Below are positions 44,638 through 57,573 of a DNA stretch of 64,000 nt, piece by piece. Under the pieces are notes generated by a model that saw only the letters and a list, made by a program, of their open reading frames with translations, was not told the origin of the DNA and ran no database searches. The number at the start of each line of letters is the position of its first letter. The first letter of the stretch is position 1. This DNA is from Microstegium vimineum (lineage: Eukaryota; Streptophyta; Magnoliopsida; Poales; Poaceae): NCBI GenBank assembly GCA_022036555.1, contig CM039133.1, positions 8,153,894 to 8,217,893 on the forward strand. The letters are read 5' to 3'. The translations under genes and the position numbers were made by a program.

Positions 44638-46515
44638 GTAACATCTCATAATACTATGTGTTAGAAAAATCCCAACTTTTTTATTTGTTACCCTTGAAGG
44701 TGTGTTTCTTGTAAATGTTAGGGCAAACTTAAGTCAAACGATTTCCATTGTATCCCCTATTTCAAAATTACGAACTTCAAAAACTTTCGCAGCAAACCAC
44801 TTCTCATGAGTGAAGTTGGCCTGGCAAGAGGGATTTCTCATAAAAGTGTTTTGAAGATAAATTAAAACCTAGGTTGAATCCGAGTCAACAACATGCAACT
44901 CTCACACGATTTATATTATTAATTACTTCTAAAACGAAAACCCTGAATCTCTCATCTTTTTCAAAGAGGGTTCTTACCATGTAGTTAAACATATAGGCGT
45001 GATTTGGTTCTTCCCTTTGTTTATGCTTCGAGGTAGCCTTCCCTCTTCTAAACCCCTAGAGCTAAATAGGAAACCATTTCTACGTAGCCTCCTGGCCAGC
45101 AGGCCCTTTCTAGCCAAGCTAGCTCTTCTGGCCTCTTTACCGAAGTGGCCCAGTCTGTATGCCCTGTCCTGGCCCGTCTCAGTCCGCTTCCCTTCTCTCC
45201 CGCTCAGCCCAAGTGACAGGCAGGCCCAGTACGGCTTCCCTTGCCGCCAAGCCCAGCTCCCTCCTCTTCCCTCCCTGCCCATCCGCAGGCCCGACGACCA
45301 CCTGGCGGCCCTCTTTCTCTTTCATTTAGCCGAAGCCCAGATCCCTCTGGCCCATGTCGAGCAACACGCGCGCATCACGCGTCCGCACATGCACAAATAC
45401 TGCCAACAAAATTTAATTATCTTTTGCTTGCTTTTATTTATTTTGTTCTTTTTCTAATAGGATAAGCATATATTAATATATAATCTTGTGATAAATGGAA
45501 AAATCACTTGATAGTTTTTATCCATCTACTTGGCAGTTCCATACATCTTCAAAATGGATCTTAAATAGTTGAAGCCTTAGCTTATGTTATGGTTACGGTT
45601 GTGCACTCCAACTGTATTTGTAGACCATATCTCAATACGTCATTAATCAAGATTTAATTTTTAAATTGTCATATTATTGTTGCTATATTTTTTTCCTCAA
45701 TTTCAAAGTATTTGTGCTTATTGTTGCTTTTATTCAAAACCCTCCTTTTGTTTCCAGTTAGAATAAGTATACGGTGCCAAAGACTTGAAATGAGATGTAC
45801 AAGGAGGTTGGAACCACAGCTTTTGGTGTACATATACTAACCTCTACCACTTTCTCAATTTGTTCATGATTCTTATCGAACAACTATATATGTAGCAGTT
45901 TTGTTTTTATAAATAAATAGAGTGCTTACAATTATAGATAGGTCATCAGGTTTCAGTTATAATGTCAATATTTAATATAAATGTTACAGTACTGATACTT
46001 ACATAATTAAGTACACTGGTCACCCACATAAATGAAAATTAATACAATTATTCACCGTACAGTGGCAAGTTATTTTTCCTGTGGCAGGCAGAACCAAACG
46101 GGCCTCATATATACTCAGCAGTTTTATATTATTATATTCACGTTTCAAGTGAGAACAAGTGCGTATTTGAGTGATGCAGTGTTGGACGAGCGGAGAGTAT
46201 GGTCTCATTGACACTGTCAGGAAACCAATCCCAAAAGCATGAGCATTCAGGCATGTTACGACTCAGAGTGACTCGATCCGATCCTAGATCATCCTTTGAA
46301 CAGAGAAATATGGCATGGGAAGCATTGGGAATTCTTGACCCAACGTAATCATGTTCAACCTGAGATGATGGAAATGGCTCAGCGCAAGAATGTCCTATTC
46401 ACCTTGGGGAGGAACGCCTATCATTCAAGAAAGGCTGCACAAGATGAGAGACATTGATCATATTTGTTTTTTTGCGAAGTTTGATTTGAACTTCTCAAAT
46501 CGTATTGGTATTTAT
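44638..46515. other. Possible decayed LTR start, then gene-free DNA
   Basis: TGTAACATCTCATAATACTA at 44638 looks like the start of a gypsy LTR of the TGTAACACCCC type. The C-rich block 45040-45390 could be its later part. No matching end, TSD or coding domain is visible. From 45430 to 46515 the sequence is AT-rich without signals. Confidence 0.25.
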
Positions 46516-46692
46516 ATGCTGTTTGGAACTACTCCGCTCCACATTTTTTTAGACAAACGGTTTTAGCTCTATGCATAGAGTTCGAGAAAAAGGTGAAAAT
46601 GTGAGAGCACCTAAGTAGGTACTCCACAAACTCTAGTATTTTTGTGGAGCTGCTCCATGGTGAAGTTTGTAGAGCAGTCTCAAACACCCCAT
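46516..46692. mobile_element. Short MITE
   Basis: The left end GCTGTTTGGAACTACTCCGCTCC and the right end 'ggagctgctcc...gagcagtctcaaacacccc' form imperfect inverted repeats. The text resembles a shorter relative of the TIR element at 18120-19090 ('agacaaacggttttagctc' versus 'agccaaacggttttagatc'). Confidence 0.5.
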
Positions 46693-47231
46693 TAGTGCTT
46701 CTGTTTTTACGCCTGACTCACTAGATGAGCTAAACCTGTCTGGGTGTATTTGCCTCGTGGCTTTATTCTGTACCGGTGACTCAGCTGTGTTATCATTTTC
46801 GGATAATAGAAGCTAGTACTTTGTTCCCTTATCTAAAAAAATCAGCTTCCTAAATAAGCTACCAATCACCTATTTAGGTTCACCACTCGTTAAACTGGAA
46901 GTGTCATAATTATTAACGAACTTGAATATTTTTTTTGATTCCTGATGCAAAGATTCATCATCTCAGTTTTGCCAGTGTAAGAATATAGGGTTTTACTACG
47001 GTGCCCTTAAATAATTGTGAGCTATTCATTTATTTCGATGGAACGGCTATATGATTGCCTATTACCTTCGAGGATGTAATATGTCATATACATGTGAATT
47101 GATACACTTTATTTTGCATGAATATGATTTGCATGTGTGCCAACGTGACATGTACGTGATTTGTGTATGGTGTTAGTGAGTAATACATGATTACGTGTAC
47201 GTGATTTGCATGTGATACCTGAGCATATACA
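46693..47231. other. Gene-free stretch
   Basis: AT-rich DNA with no recognised coding frame or repeat structure. Confidence 0.35.
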
Positions 47232-47392
47232 TGTTGGATTGGTGGCCTGGTGGGTAACACCAACCGGGACTAAAGGTAGACCTTTAGTCTTGGGGCAACC
47301 AACCGGGACTAAAGGGTCCTTTAGTCCCGGATGGCCCGTCCCGGGTCATGGCATGGGACTAAAGCCGGTTTCTGTAGTACTGGTATTACATT
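47232..47392. mobile_element. MITE with 'gggactaaag' core
   Basis: 'accgggactaaagg' occurs twice (about 47265 and 47302) and is answered by 'cctttagtcccgg' (about 47317) and 'gggactaaagccgg' (about 47356). Together they form the long hairpin typical of a very common grass MITE family. There is no coding capacity. Confidence 0.7.
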
Positions 47393-47559
47393 AACAATTT
47401 TTTTTATCTAGTAAATACACTTGATTGTATGATTTTTTTGTCAGCCAACATTGCAACATATCACAATATCATAACGTGTCATGTGCGGTGTTCGTCAGAA
47501 AAGGAAGGGCATGCGGCTAGCAAAAGAAAGGGGCACCTGCTGGTTTCTATCTCCATGAA

Positions 47560-47795
47560 GGGAGGATTCACTTTATTCTGAATTTATTCCAGGATTTTCC
47601 GGCGCTACGCATTAAGTGGTAGGCGATGTTCCCGTCGACAGCAAGGCGCCTGTGGTGACTTCGTGAACCTCAAGATTTGCCGGCTCAGTCCTTCGAAGAT
47701 GCTCATAGGGGTAGGGTTTGTGTGCATGTGTTCGTAGGGGCGAGTGTGCGTGCGTGTTGAGTGTCTGCGTTGTACTGTGTACTCTAAAAAAAACA
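47560..47795 (+). mobile_element. Non-LTR retroelement 3' end
   Basis: The block 'gtcgacagcaaggcgcctgt' through 'gctcataggggtagggtttg' and the TG-rich 'gcgtgcgtgttgag' run, ending 'tgtactctaaaaaaaa' at about 47795, is a widespread grass retroposon 3' end. No coding frame is retained, and the left edge is approximate. Confidence 0.55.
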
Positions 47796-48563
47796 ATATG
47801 TTTTCCTTCTCTAGATTAATTCATTATTAGTTTAATTAAAAAATCCAAAAATTAAGGACTCATTTATTCGAGATATTAGCTCTTAGCGAGTAAAGGTTGT
47901 ACATAGCATTGCCCAAAAATATATGGACTACTTACAGATTGAACAAGATGGTTGGTTTTTGCATTTTGCTTGTTCAGGGAACCAAAGTTTATTTTGTTGA
48001 CGAAATTACAAATAACCTTGCATTATTATAGGTACACCAGAATGGTCACAGTTTCGTTCAAATCATCAATTGTGGAAGCATTGCTTGTGTGTTCATGATT
48101 CAAACAGTATATAAAGAACAAGATTCTCATATATCCTTCGTTTGAATGAGAAGAATTTTTTTTCAGTTCTGCAACACATAAAGTGTGTTTATTACTCATG
48201 GAATTAAAACCATAACATTGACGATTTCTGAAAGTGCTGTTAACAGAACCGATTAAGGAAATACTAGTATTTATTTGGTTCAGCATGTACGGTACTGGAA
48301 TCAGATGCATGCAGTAGATAAGATTCAGAGGGACATGAACAGGCCAAACAAGGGAGATAGTGGTTGTTATCAGCTTGAATGGCGCCCTCCTATGTCTAAA
48401 CCCTAGCTTCACCCCGCCAGTAACATTCTCTTGTAGTTGTAAACCATGATAATAACAGCCATACTGGAGTAGTTGCTATGAAAGCCTCACCTTCAATTCT
48501 CCTAACAGCTATACATAATACATAGGAGTACTTTTCAAGTGCTACACGCTTGAAGACATTTAC

Positions 48564-48594
<31 letters not shown>

Positions 48595-50736
48595 GCGTCC
48601 CTAACTAGCTAGTAGCCTATATAATATATAAGAAAGAAAAATTATCTAGAGCTCACTAACATGGAAGCACACTTTTTTCCCCCAAACGCCGATCCAAGAT
48701 TTCTGAGCCACGCCAGTGACTATAGGGTTGGGCGGCACAGGGAATGTCACGTTTGCAGCATCTCAGTCAGAATTAGTTGTGTCCATTCACATAAGGATGC
48801 GAACAACCTTTAAAATTCATCGACGAGAGAGATTTCCTGCTCAAAGCATCAGATTTTGCTATTGCGTGACGCTGTAATGAACTCTCACTGGATTCAGTTG
48901 TCCAGGAAAGGGACTTATTGGGAGTCTGAGGAGATTTCGATGTGGAAAGCAAAAGGCAGAGTCATGTGCTTATTGCAGCTTGTTGGAAGGATGAATATTA
49001 CTAGCACTCGACACGTGGAAAAGAATCCAAGGATATGTGAAAGGTAGTTAGGAAATATAATTTGTTTTAGTCAAGGTCATAGTAGTAAATGTATAGACAT
49101 CTCCTGCCGGTCCCTCCTAGCTAGGCTGCACTTTGCTGGTCGCATGACGTGGCACACAAATCCATGGCACGCAACAACATCACTGTCAGGCCTATGCGAC
49201 GCTACATTTGTGTGCTCACAGGTAGGAGTGTAAACCATACCGATATTTTCTAACTGACCGACCGACAGATATGTCATAAAAAATAGGAACTGTATCCTAG
49301 AAAAAAAAATAGGAACTGTATCCAAGAAAAAAAAGGAGAATGAGATGTTTTAATTCTAGTTCGTTTGTACGTAAATCCTTGGCAAACTAGTATTAAATCT
49401 TAAGAGAACTATATATGTGAGAGCTTTTATAAAAAATAATTTAAAATTATAAGATGGTAGCCATAAAAAAACAAGTTGAAATTTCTAGCAACCTCTAAAC
49501 ATAGAGGGCATAGCCGCCTCAAAAAATACAGACCATTTTTAGAGCCTTGAGAAGCCTAATGGTCTTTACAAATCCATTTAATTTCTAGAGCCAAGTCACC
49601 TGAGAAACTATTTTAATTTTAGAGGCGTACTGAACCGGCTCAATCAAAAAGAGAGACACGTCTAATAACCATTTGTAAAGTAGTACGCCTCCTCCACAGT
49701 GGTCAATATAACAATTTCAGAATGTCACTAATTTCTTAAACTTTTACATGCATAGTAGTGGAGAGAGGCGAAGTGACATCCCCTTAATTAGTGAGGTAGT
49801 AAATGAAGCTAATTGTTGTTTTGATTGTTTGTTCTTGCTGTTTTTATTGTGTAATAACATCTACTAATCTACAATTATTCACCTTAATTATTATCATTCT
49901 CACCTCTTTTGTTCAAGTTATTGCTGTGGTTTTTATTATCGCTCACGGCTCACCCCAATTCTGGTTGGACCCCATGTACACCTAGTAATTAGATAGTTAA
50001 TGAACGTATAACTTGTACTTGGCTTGTTTGCTTGCCTCTAAGTCTGTATGATATCGAGCGATATCTCTGTTATTTATGACTAGTCTTCCTCATATCCCCT
50101 ACGATTGCATATAAAGCTAACTAGTAGCCTATAAAATAACTAATGAACATATGCATATGTAGTAAATAAAATTGTCCATAAACATGAGGATGAATTCTTG
50201 GCCATGATAAAAATAGCAAAAAAAAGTTAATATAGAGAGAAATCAGAAGTTACACGATTTTCGTGTGCATAGATGCGGCCACAAGGGACCGAACTCATGG
50301 CATTTTAGTAGATATATATTATAATCCATATTTGAGACATTAAACGAATTAAAATGAAAAAAAGGTTGACCTGAAAGTTTAAGGTCTTTTCCAGTACTAC
50401 AATTTTGTGTTAGGCCACCCATCTGAGGCCATTTAAAAAAATTAAAATTTTGAATTTTAAAATCTAAAAACGTGTATCATAATTTCAAGTGAAAAGATTG
50501 TTAACTACAAAGTTTCATACCTCTTTAATTAGGCACTACAACTTAGATTTGTATTTTCTCTCCATATATGGAAACTTAAAATATGTTTTTTTTGTCAAAA
50601 ATCCATGTATGGAGCTACAGAGCAAAGGCAAAAAAAAATGCATTAAGTGGAGATATATAAGATCGAGCCTCTTCAGACAATGAAAAGTAGTCACATTATA
50701 AGTTGAAGATCTTTCAAGTACTACAATTTTGGTTTC
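47796..50736. other. Gene-poor stretch before Tat element 2
   Basis: No gene is recognised. It holds the poly-C run at 48566-48594. It also has a pair of related phrases, 'aaggtcttttccagtactacaatttt' (about 50382) and 'agatctttcaagtactacaatttt' (about 50707), of the kind found inside grass DNA transposons. Nothing else was supported. Confidence 0.4.
48566..48594. repeat. Poly-C tract, 29 bases
   Basis: An uninterrupted run of 29 C in an AT-rich setting. It may be partly an assembly or sequencing artefact in length. G-quadruplex formation on the other strand is possible. Confidence 0.95.
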
Positions 50737-52122
50737 TGTTGACACAAAAAGTGACGTACTGTATCTCACACACAACAAGACGGAAAGCGTGATTTCAATC
50801 GGGTGCCCGGGTGTTTCGAGAACCGAAAACGTGCCAGTCAGTTTGACCTAAAACTAACAAGGGATGAAAATCATTAGATATAAACTGGAACGTGCTGGAT
50901 AAGACCAGACAGTTCCATATGTACGGTCCTGAAGCCACTTACGACGATATACAACTATAAAAGCTATCTGCCAACAGGGTATATAGATCATTCGGCTAAA
51001 GCAAAGAGTACATAGCGCTTTGATTGCCGAATATGCATGTATGAGACAAGTACGTATGAATGAACGAAATGTCTAAAAGTTAAAGCATGACCAAGCTCGG
51101 CAATCCGGCCGAGTTGGGATCCATGATGAAGGAAACATGTAAGAAAACACGATCAAACTAATCTAAGCTTGCACCTGCCGCACGATACTTAGCTTTATCA
51201 AAACTTGAACGTGAAATAACATGCATGAACCCGCAACACGTGACAACCTAGATTGAATCAATTCGGCTATTATAAAACATAACATCTAACTATTGAAACA
51301 GCATTGTTAAAACATGAATAGATCTATAACGAAGGAAAGAGCCAAACCTCTTCAATCTAGATTTGGCAAAAGAGTGTTTGCAAACATGTAAAATATTTAA
51401 GGCAAATCAACACATGATAACTTAATGAATCTAATATATTTTGCCAAATCTAATAGAGCCTATAACTATCTTGCTTTTGCTAAGCATAACAAGTAAACAT
51501 CTGCCGCACAACATCTACTCATAAACAAAACACAAGCAAAGACCTCTTGATTATTAAGCAAAGATCCGCCGCACGATCATTGAAAACAAACAAGACTACT
51601 TGCATCGATATCTAAATCCACCGCATGATACTAGACATGATAACAAGGTTGACGGGACTTACGGAGGTCGACGGATCGATGATTCCTCTCGAAGAACTCG
51701 ACGACACGACAAAAAGGACTCGAAGTTGGCACGGGGCCGATTGTATTGATTTGGTTGTGAACGTTTTTACAATAGCCAAGGGTTTATATTTATACCCTAG
51801 TCATGATATGAGTCCTAAAAGAATACGATTACAAGATATTAAAGGAAAAAACACAATATCCCGACTTTATTTTCCTTTGGAGTCTTTATTGCCTTAATCG
51901 TCGCGGATGTCGTTACCGATTGGTTTCTGCTTGTCGTTTTTGTCGCTTCAACGAAAAATCGCCTCTCTCTTCAAAGTAGCCGACCACACGACCAATTGCT
52001 GAATCTCTGGATATTAGCCGACTGCACGGATTTTACCGAATACCCTGAACACCTGTCTTCAGCAGCCTTCCTTCACATTGGCCCACCTGTCATTCTAAGT
52101 ATGCCAAAATCCAGTGTTAACA
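50737..52122 (-). repeat. Tat element 2 LTR (left)
   Basis: This 1386-bp LTR begins TGTTGACAC and ends TGTTAACA. It is clearly more diverged from the element 1 LTRs than those are from each other, with many substitutions throughout. Confidence 0.88.
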
Positions 52123-52269
52123 CATGCCCCCTCAATTTCGGGATAAAAGTCGTTTATTCTGAAATTGACCGCAAGCTTCCTTTTCCCCTTAGGTTTATAC
52201 TGTTCGACGCCGCAGCCGCCATCCAAGAAATCCATACTTCGGCACTCTCAAATCTGCTTCGAGCCCTCA

Positions 52270-55147
52270 ATGGCGACTCAGGACGAGATTCCAGATGTAA
52301 AATTTCAACTCATTTTCTCGTGTATTCGGCAATCCCCGATTGGTTTTCCTGCTTTTCTCCTAACTCATTCGTTTTCTCGATTCCATTATTTCTCGAAGGA
52401 ATACAATAATGAGATTTTGATTCCTTATGCTGCAAACCCTGATTCCTACCTCCTTGGTCCCATGGGCAATCTTGATCAAACTGAGGTCATTGAGAAGGAA
52501 ACCTTGAGGATTCCTTTCAAATCTGGAGTTAACCCGCCAAACCGATGGCTAAACACTTTCAAGACTTGGCCGCTTCCCCCAATAGCTGGATGACAAAATT
52601 GGTACCGGAGGATGTTGAACAAGAACAACAGCAGCTGGGACAGTCAAGATATCACCCACTGTCTATAGCTATCTCTATCAGAAATGCCCAGAAACGAATC
52701 CCTCCTGATAGCGGCCTCTCATTTCTGGTCTAACGCCATCAACGCTTTTGTCTTCGTTCACTGGTATGATGACTCTTACTTTGGCCGACGTATTCATGAT
52801 GACTGGCTTTATGATGACTGGTACATTCAAACTTACATGGAAGCAACTGGTGTTGTTTCTGAAAAGGAAAGCAGAGCCTTTATGAACATGTGGCTCTCCA
52901 GGTTTATCTTCTGTGGAAAATCCAATGAGCCAACCCTGAATCACATGATAATGGCTGAAGATTTGGCTGCAGGCACACTAACTCCTCTTGGCAAATATCT
53001 TTTAGGATCTGTTTACCATATGATGCATCAGATCACTGTTCAAATGTACCATGGTAAGGAGATCTTCTGTGTGAGTGGCCCTTGGTGGTTTATCTAGATG
53101 TGGTTGCAACATTATATGCATCAGATAGTGTTTGTACCTCTTCATAATTTAAGCTTTCCTTCGGTTAACTATGCCGAAGGTAGTACAACAAAGACCAAGA
53201 GCTGCCAAACCTATGGAGAAGCAGCATCTGCCATCATTGTTATCATGGACATTGGTCATCTTTTCAAGCTATTTTTCAAGGGCTTCAACAATGTGCTTTG
53301 GCTCCCTTATAGAGAGAATGATAGTTTAACTTTCCCCTGTAAATTCAGCTATGAATCTGGCTATTCTGACAAAGTGTCTACAGAGATCTTCAACTCTTTT
53401 ATCAAACCTTACATTCTGCCAGCCGAATTCCGTCATGGGAGAGAGGTGAATCCTACCTATGAATTCTACAATCCCAATATGGCATCCAGGCAATTAGGAT
53501 GTGGACAGCTGCCCCCAAGACCTTTCTTCTCATCAATCATAAGATACAGGGAGCCGATCACCAATGAAACAGAAGCCAGAAAAGTCTTTGAGCTTGGACA
53601 AGATTTGCCAACATATGAATCCTCTCCATTTGGACTAGTGGATGCTGCCCACCCCCTTTTCTCTTCCTGGTGGCAAGAGTGGCACAACCACATTTTCAAC
53701 ATACCAGTCCACCCTTTATGCCAAGATTTGTATCCTCAATTTTCTCCTGATAGTGAGGTAATCTCATTGCACTAGTCATCTCCTGTTTCTGAATTTATCT
53801 CCCATTCTAAAATCTGGCCATGTATAGGATTTCGAGCCTACTCCTCCTATTAAAGCAGTGAATTATTATAAAGCTAGACCTAAACTTGCATTGGGCTACA
53901 ATGCTCCCACTCTGGTAATCTTTATGAAGACTCCTGCAGTTTTAGCTACTGCATCTCTAGGAGAAAAGGGCAAAAGGAAGACACTTGAGGACATTCATGT
54001 GACCAGAAAGGTAAGGTCCAAGAAAGTTCAGAGATCCCCTAAGGTATGAATCGTTATTCAGCAATAAACCTCACTCATCACCAATTTTGATTGCCTTTAT
54101 ACTAATCACCTCTTGATGCAGTCACATGTTGAAATTCTTGGGTCAAGCAACTCTCCAACAGCAGATATCCCTCTTCAAGCCCCTACTGAGGATGCAAATA
54201 CCCATGAAGTTGCAGATACAGAGACCCATGAAACCGAAAGTACAGATGCCCACGAAACCTCCAAACAAATTGGCACTGTTCGGCTAATTACTTCCTTCTC
54301 TTTCATGAAGCATTTATTTTCTGTTCTCACACTCTACCACCTGCATTGTTGGAAATAGATAAAACTCTAGAGGATCTAGCAGGAGAACATTCCTCTGGTC
54401 CAGCTCCAGGTTCAGCATCCTTGGGTATCCAATCAAGTCTTCAAACAGATCAAGAGACGGTCCATCCTGAGGCTCAATCAACACAGTAGGTAATATATCA
54501 TCTTAAACTATCCTTTTAACACATTTTACCCACTCGGCTAACTCAGTAACACTCCTTCCTTCCTCAAGAATACTGCTAAATCAACCACCAGTTTTTCCTT
54601 CACCGTCGAAGATTTCATTAGTGAAAAAGGGGAAGAAGCCACCTCCCAGCAGGCTCTATCAGGGGAAAATCAAGCTCGACTACGGGATATAGCTCACCTG
54701 CTGAACAATGACATCAACATTTTGGTCCATGATTCAGATCAGATAAAGGATATCCTCGAGCTCATCAATCAAGATCTTCCATCTGCTCTCAAGGCTTCTT
54801 TGGAGTCTGCAGCCAAGCTTGATGATTATTTTGCTATGGTGAAGAGAGCAAACAAAAATATAGCCTCTAGGACTGCTTTGCAGGATAACAAGTCTCTGAA
54901 GAAACAAGAAGCTAAAGCTTTATACTCCAATCTTCAGGCTGCTAAAGATTCACTAGTGACCCTGGAATCCGAGCTGAAAGTCATGAAGGATGAGAGAATC
55001 AGATTAGAAGCTCAATTATCTGAACTGAATGCCAAAATTCAATCTCATGAAGCCAAGATGACAACTTTGCCGAACTCCATAGAAGCGACTTCATCAAAAA
55101 TTGATTGTCTCTACTCTCTTGCCTCTTATATATTCCTGCTTGTATGA
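52270..55147 (+). pseudogene. Antisense PMD gene with introns, copy 2
   Basis: The ATG at 52270 opens a frame that runs without an intron through the region where copy 1 has a TGA. It encodes IPYAANPDSYLLGPMGN and LRIPFKSGVNPPNRW. A TGA at 52591-52593 replaces the TGG of copy 1, about 140 bases of copy 1 (around 26200-26310) are missing near 52807-52830, and a TAG at 53095 stands for CAG in copy 1. Exon A ends at 53757 before a good GT donor. Exon B is 53828-54043 (phase 0, 72 codons), and exon C starts at 54122. The last part (about 54600-55110) encodes the same coiled coil and stops at about 55145, earlier than copy 1. Side-by-side conservation of exon frames against drifting introns supports a once-functional spliced gene. 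Confidence 0.75.
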
Positions 55148-55452
55148 TAGCATAATCGACTATGTTATTCTTCCTTATTAAAGCATAGCCAATTCATCTC
55201 TGGCTTTCAGATAGCCGATCGTTTTTGGTTTAGGGATATAGCCGAGCAACCTTTGATATACCTGAGTCTGGACCGGCCTGGTAACAGCCCACTCGAGAGG
55301 GAAAACCCTAGTTTGCCATTTGGTATTCCCGTTCCGCTTATAAATAAGCCCTCTCTCTTAGCCTCCATCATCGCCTTCAGTCAAGCCTTCTCGTCTCCCC
55401 ACTTTCTCTGTTCAAACCAATCCAGAGAAAAAACCTAACCGCTACAGTATCA

Positions 55453-57573
55453 ATGGCTGGAGGCGATAACCATGGCAAGCATCCTGCCGAAGGAGAAGCT
55501 GAAGGTGAAGGAATACGAGGTTGCTACGCTAGCCGGAAAACAAAACTTTTCGACCTCATAAACCAGGATCTACTGCTAGTTACAAGTTACGGGATTACCA
55601 CTAGACGCGCAGGTGCAGCGGAAGACGACTTGATGTAGTCGTGCTCGTCGCAGCAGGCAGTGCAGTTGCATGGTCGTCCGTCTCAACGTCCCCTTCGCGC
55701 GGTTCATCCTTGTGCTCTAGATGTAGCACCTCCGAGGAATCCCACATGTGCAGGGAGGAAGCGTTGCGCCTCCGGACTGCTAGGTCCACGAGGAGCAAAA
55801 GGCACGAGCGTGGGGAGGCAACGACGGCTGTCAAAAGGCGTGGATCAATTCGCCCCGCGCCCACCCCTTGCTTATATAGGCGTCCTGACGAGCTCCCACG
55901 GTGGAGGCCCATTAGAAACCCTAAACCTAGTCTAATTCGGGTCCAACCCGAATTAGGCTTCCAGCCCCTTAATTGTGCGACCCTATGGGCTCACGCATAC
56001 ATAGACATGGCCCAAGTACTCTTACTCGACCAATAGTTGATAGCGGCCTCTAGCAAGGCGTGTCAACTCCTATGCATACGCTATGATCATATCAGACGAA
56101 CCACTATGACTATGTACAAGTTATTCCCTTTGCCACTCGATATATGGTTCAACTCATGGGTTAACACTTAACCCAAGCATGGCCATGCATTTGTTGATCC
56201 AATCACATGAGTGATCCAGTGATATCTCTCTCACGAAGAGAGGGGCAAATTCCATCTTGATTGTCTATGTCTCATAGCATGTTTCCCGACCATCCAAGGA
56301 CCACCTTTATAACTACCCAATAACGGAGTAGCGTTTGATAGTCTCTAAGTAGATCGTTTCACATCTTGAGTGCATACCACAATCTCAGGTCTAAGGACAT
56401 AACATACATGACATGAATAGAGACTTTCTCTTGTTGGGTCAGTCCAGCCTACATGTCTCACATGTGCCCACATTATTAGTTTGACATCTCCATGTCTATG
56501 ACTTGTGAAACATAGCCATCAACTAATACATGTGCTGGTCTAATATTCAAGTGTGCTCTTACAAGAATGCCGACGAGGGACAACTTTTAGAATAACCATT
56601 CAAGTAATTGAGTTCCACAAACAATTCACATAATTGTCAATCAATACTAGTTGTCTATAATGGATATTCAAAGAACACTTTATTAATCATGGATACAATC
56701 GGAATATAATCATCTACATGATTAGCTCTAGGGCATATTCCCAACAGAAGGAAGCCGAGCATGGCGCAATCGGCAGTGTGGGTGAGAATCAGTCTTTTGC
56801 CCCCTCGCACTTCTGCTTCTTTTCCACCCTTCTAACCCTGATTTTCTCTCTTTATTCAACAGAATCAGGGTTATCTCCACCGGTCAGAGCATCCCTCTCC
56901 CTTCGGTGACAGCAGGTTCACCGGGAACTCCGGTATCTGTCCCTTCCGAGTCTTCAGGCTCCTACCACTCCAACCCCTGGGACTTGGATTCGGGTTCGGA
57001 CGCCACAGACGTCCCCTACACCTCTGCGGAGGCGGTCACCTTTAAGGGTGAAAGAGACGAGGCCCGCACAGAGTTGGAGAAGACCTCCAAACAATATGGC
57101 ATTGACCAACTTGAGTGGGAGGACCAGCGGAAGCAGCTCTGCGACGCCATGACGGGTTAGCCAAAGCAGTCCTGTTTGACCTCCTCTTTTCTGATCTTGT
57201 ATGGTTACCCAATTCGTATGTTTGTTCAGCGCTTTCCGCAGAAACTGAGCGCTTGAAAACCGCGGCGAACAAGATCGCCGATAAGGTCAACGCCCAAGGA
57301 GAAACAGCCGAGGCACGCCTTGAGAATGCGGATGTCCGTATTAATCAAGTCGCTATTCACGGCGTGCACCACGGCGTGACTCTGGGGTTAGCGGCAATGA
57401 CTACCCAACGTGATGAGGATTTCACTGTCCAGCCAACCGGCTTTCGTGGTCAAGTGCCTCCAGAGAGTGTCGAAGACATCGATGATCTTCTGGATAGCTA
57501 TGAAGACCATGTGACCGCCCTTGCTGAAGTCACAGATGCCCAGACTGTCCTCAACAAGTTGTTTGAGGAGTAG
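55453..57573 (+). pseudogene. Second antisense gene, copy 2
   Basis: The ATG at 55453 (MAGGDNHGKHPAEGEAEGEG) is interrupted after about 20 codons by an insertion (55514-56746) and resumes at 56754. A GTGAGAATC donor at about 56781 and an AG acceptor at about 56860 give the next exon, which is Ser/Pro-rich (SIPLPSVTAGSPGTP), then acidic, then helical (ERDEARTELEKTSKQYG). A GT at about 57156 and an AG at about 57228 lead to the last exon: a coiled coil (AETERLKTAANKIADKV), then HGVHHGVTLGLAAM, then FEE and a stop at 57571-57573. The gene ends about 245 bases from the convergent pol end at 57820. The protein is not recognised. No catalytic motif was seen, and a structural or coiled-coil partner of the PMD protein is possible. 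Confidence 0.6.
55514..56746 (-). mobile_element. 1.2-kb insertion with 7-bp direct repeats, Copia-LTR-like
   Basis: The insertion is flanked by GAAGGAA (55507-55513 and 56747-56753). Read on the minus strand it starts TGTTGGGAATATGCCCTAGAG, very like the start of BARE/Angela-type Copia LTRs. The other end (...CCTCGTA on minus) lacks the CA expected of an LTR. There are no coding domains. It could be a solo LTR with a mutated end, or a short non-autonomous element. The uninterrupted codons on both sides prove that it is an insertion. Confidence 0.6.

Noticed and set aside
44974..45457. Opposed open frames of 152 and 102 codons
   Set aside because: Both strands are open only because of C-rich sequence. 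There is no recognisable protein and no conserved partner in the window.
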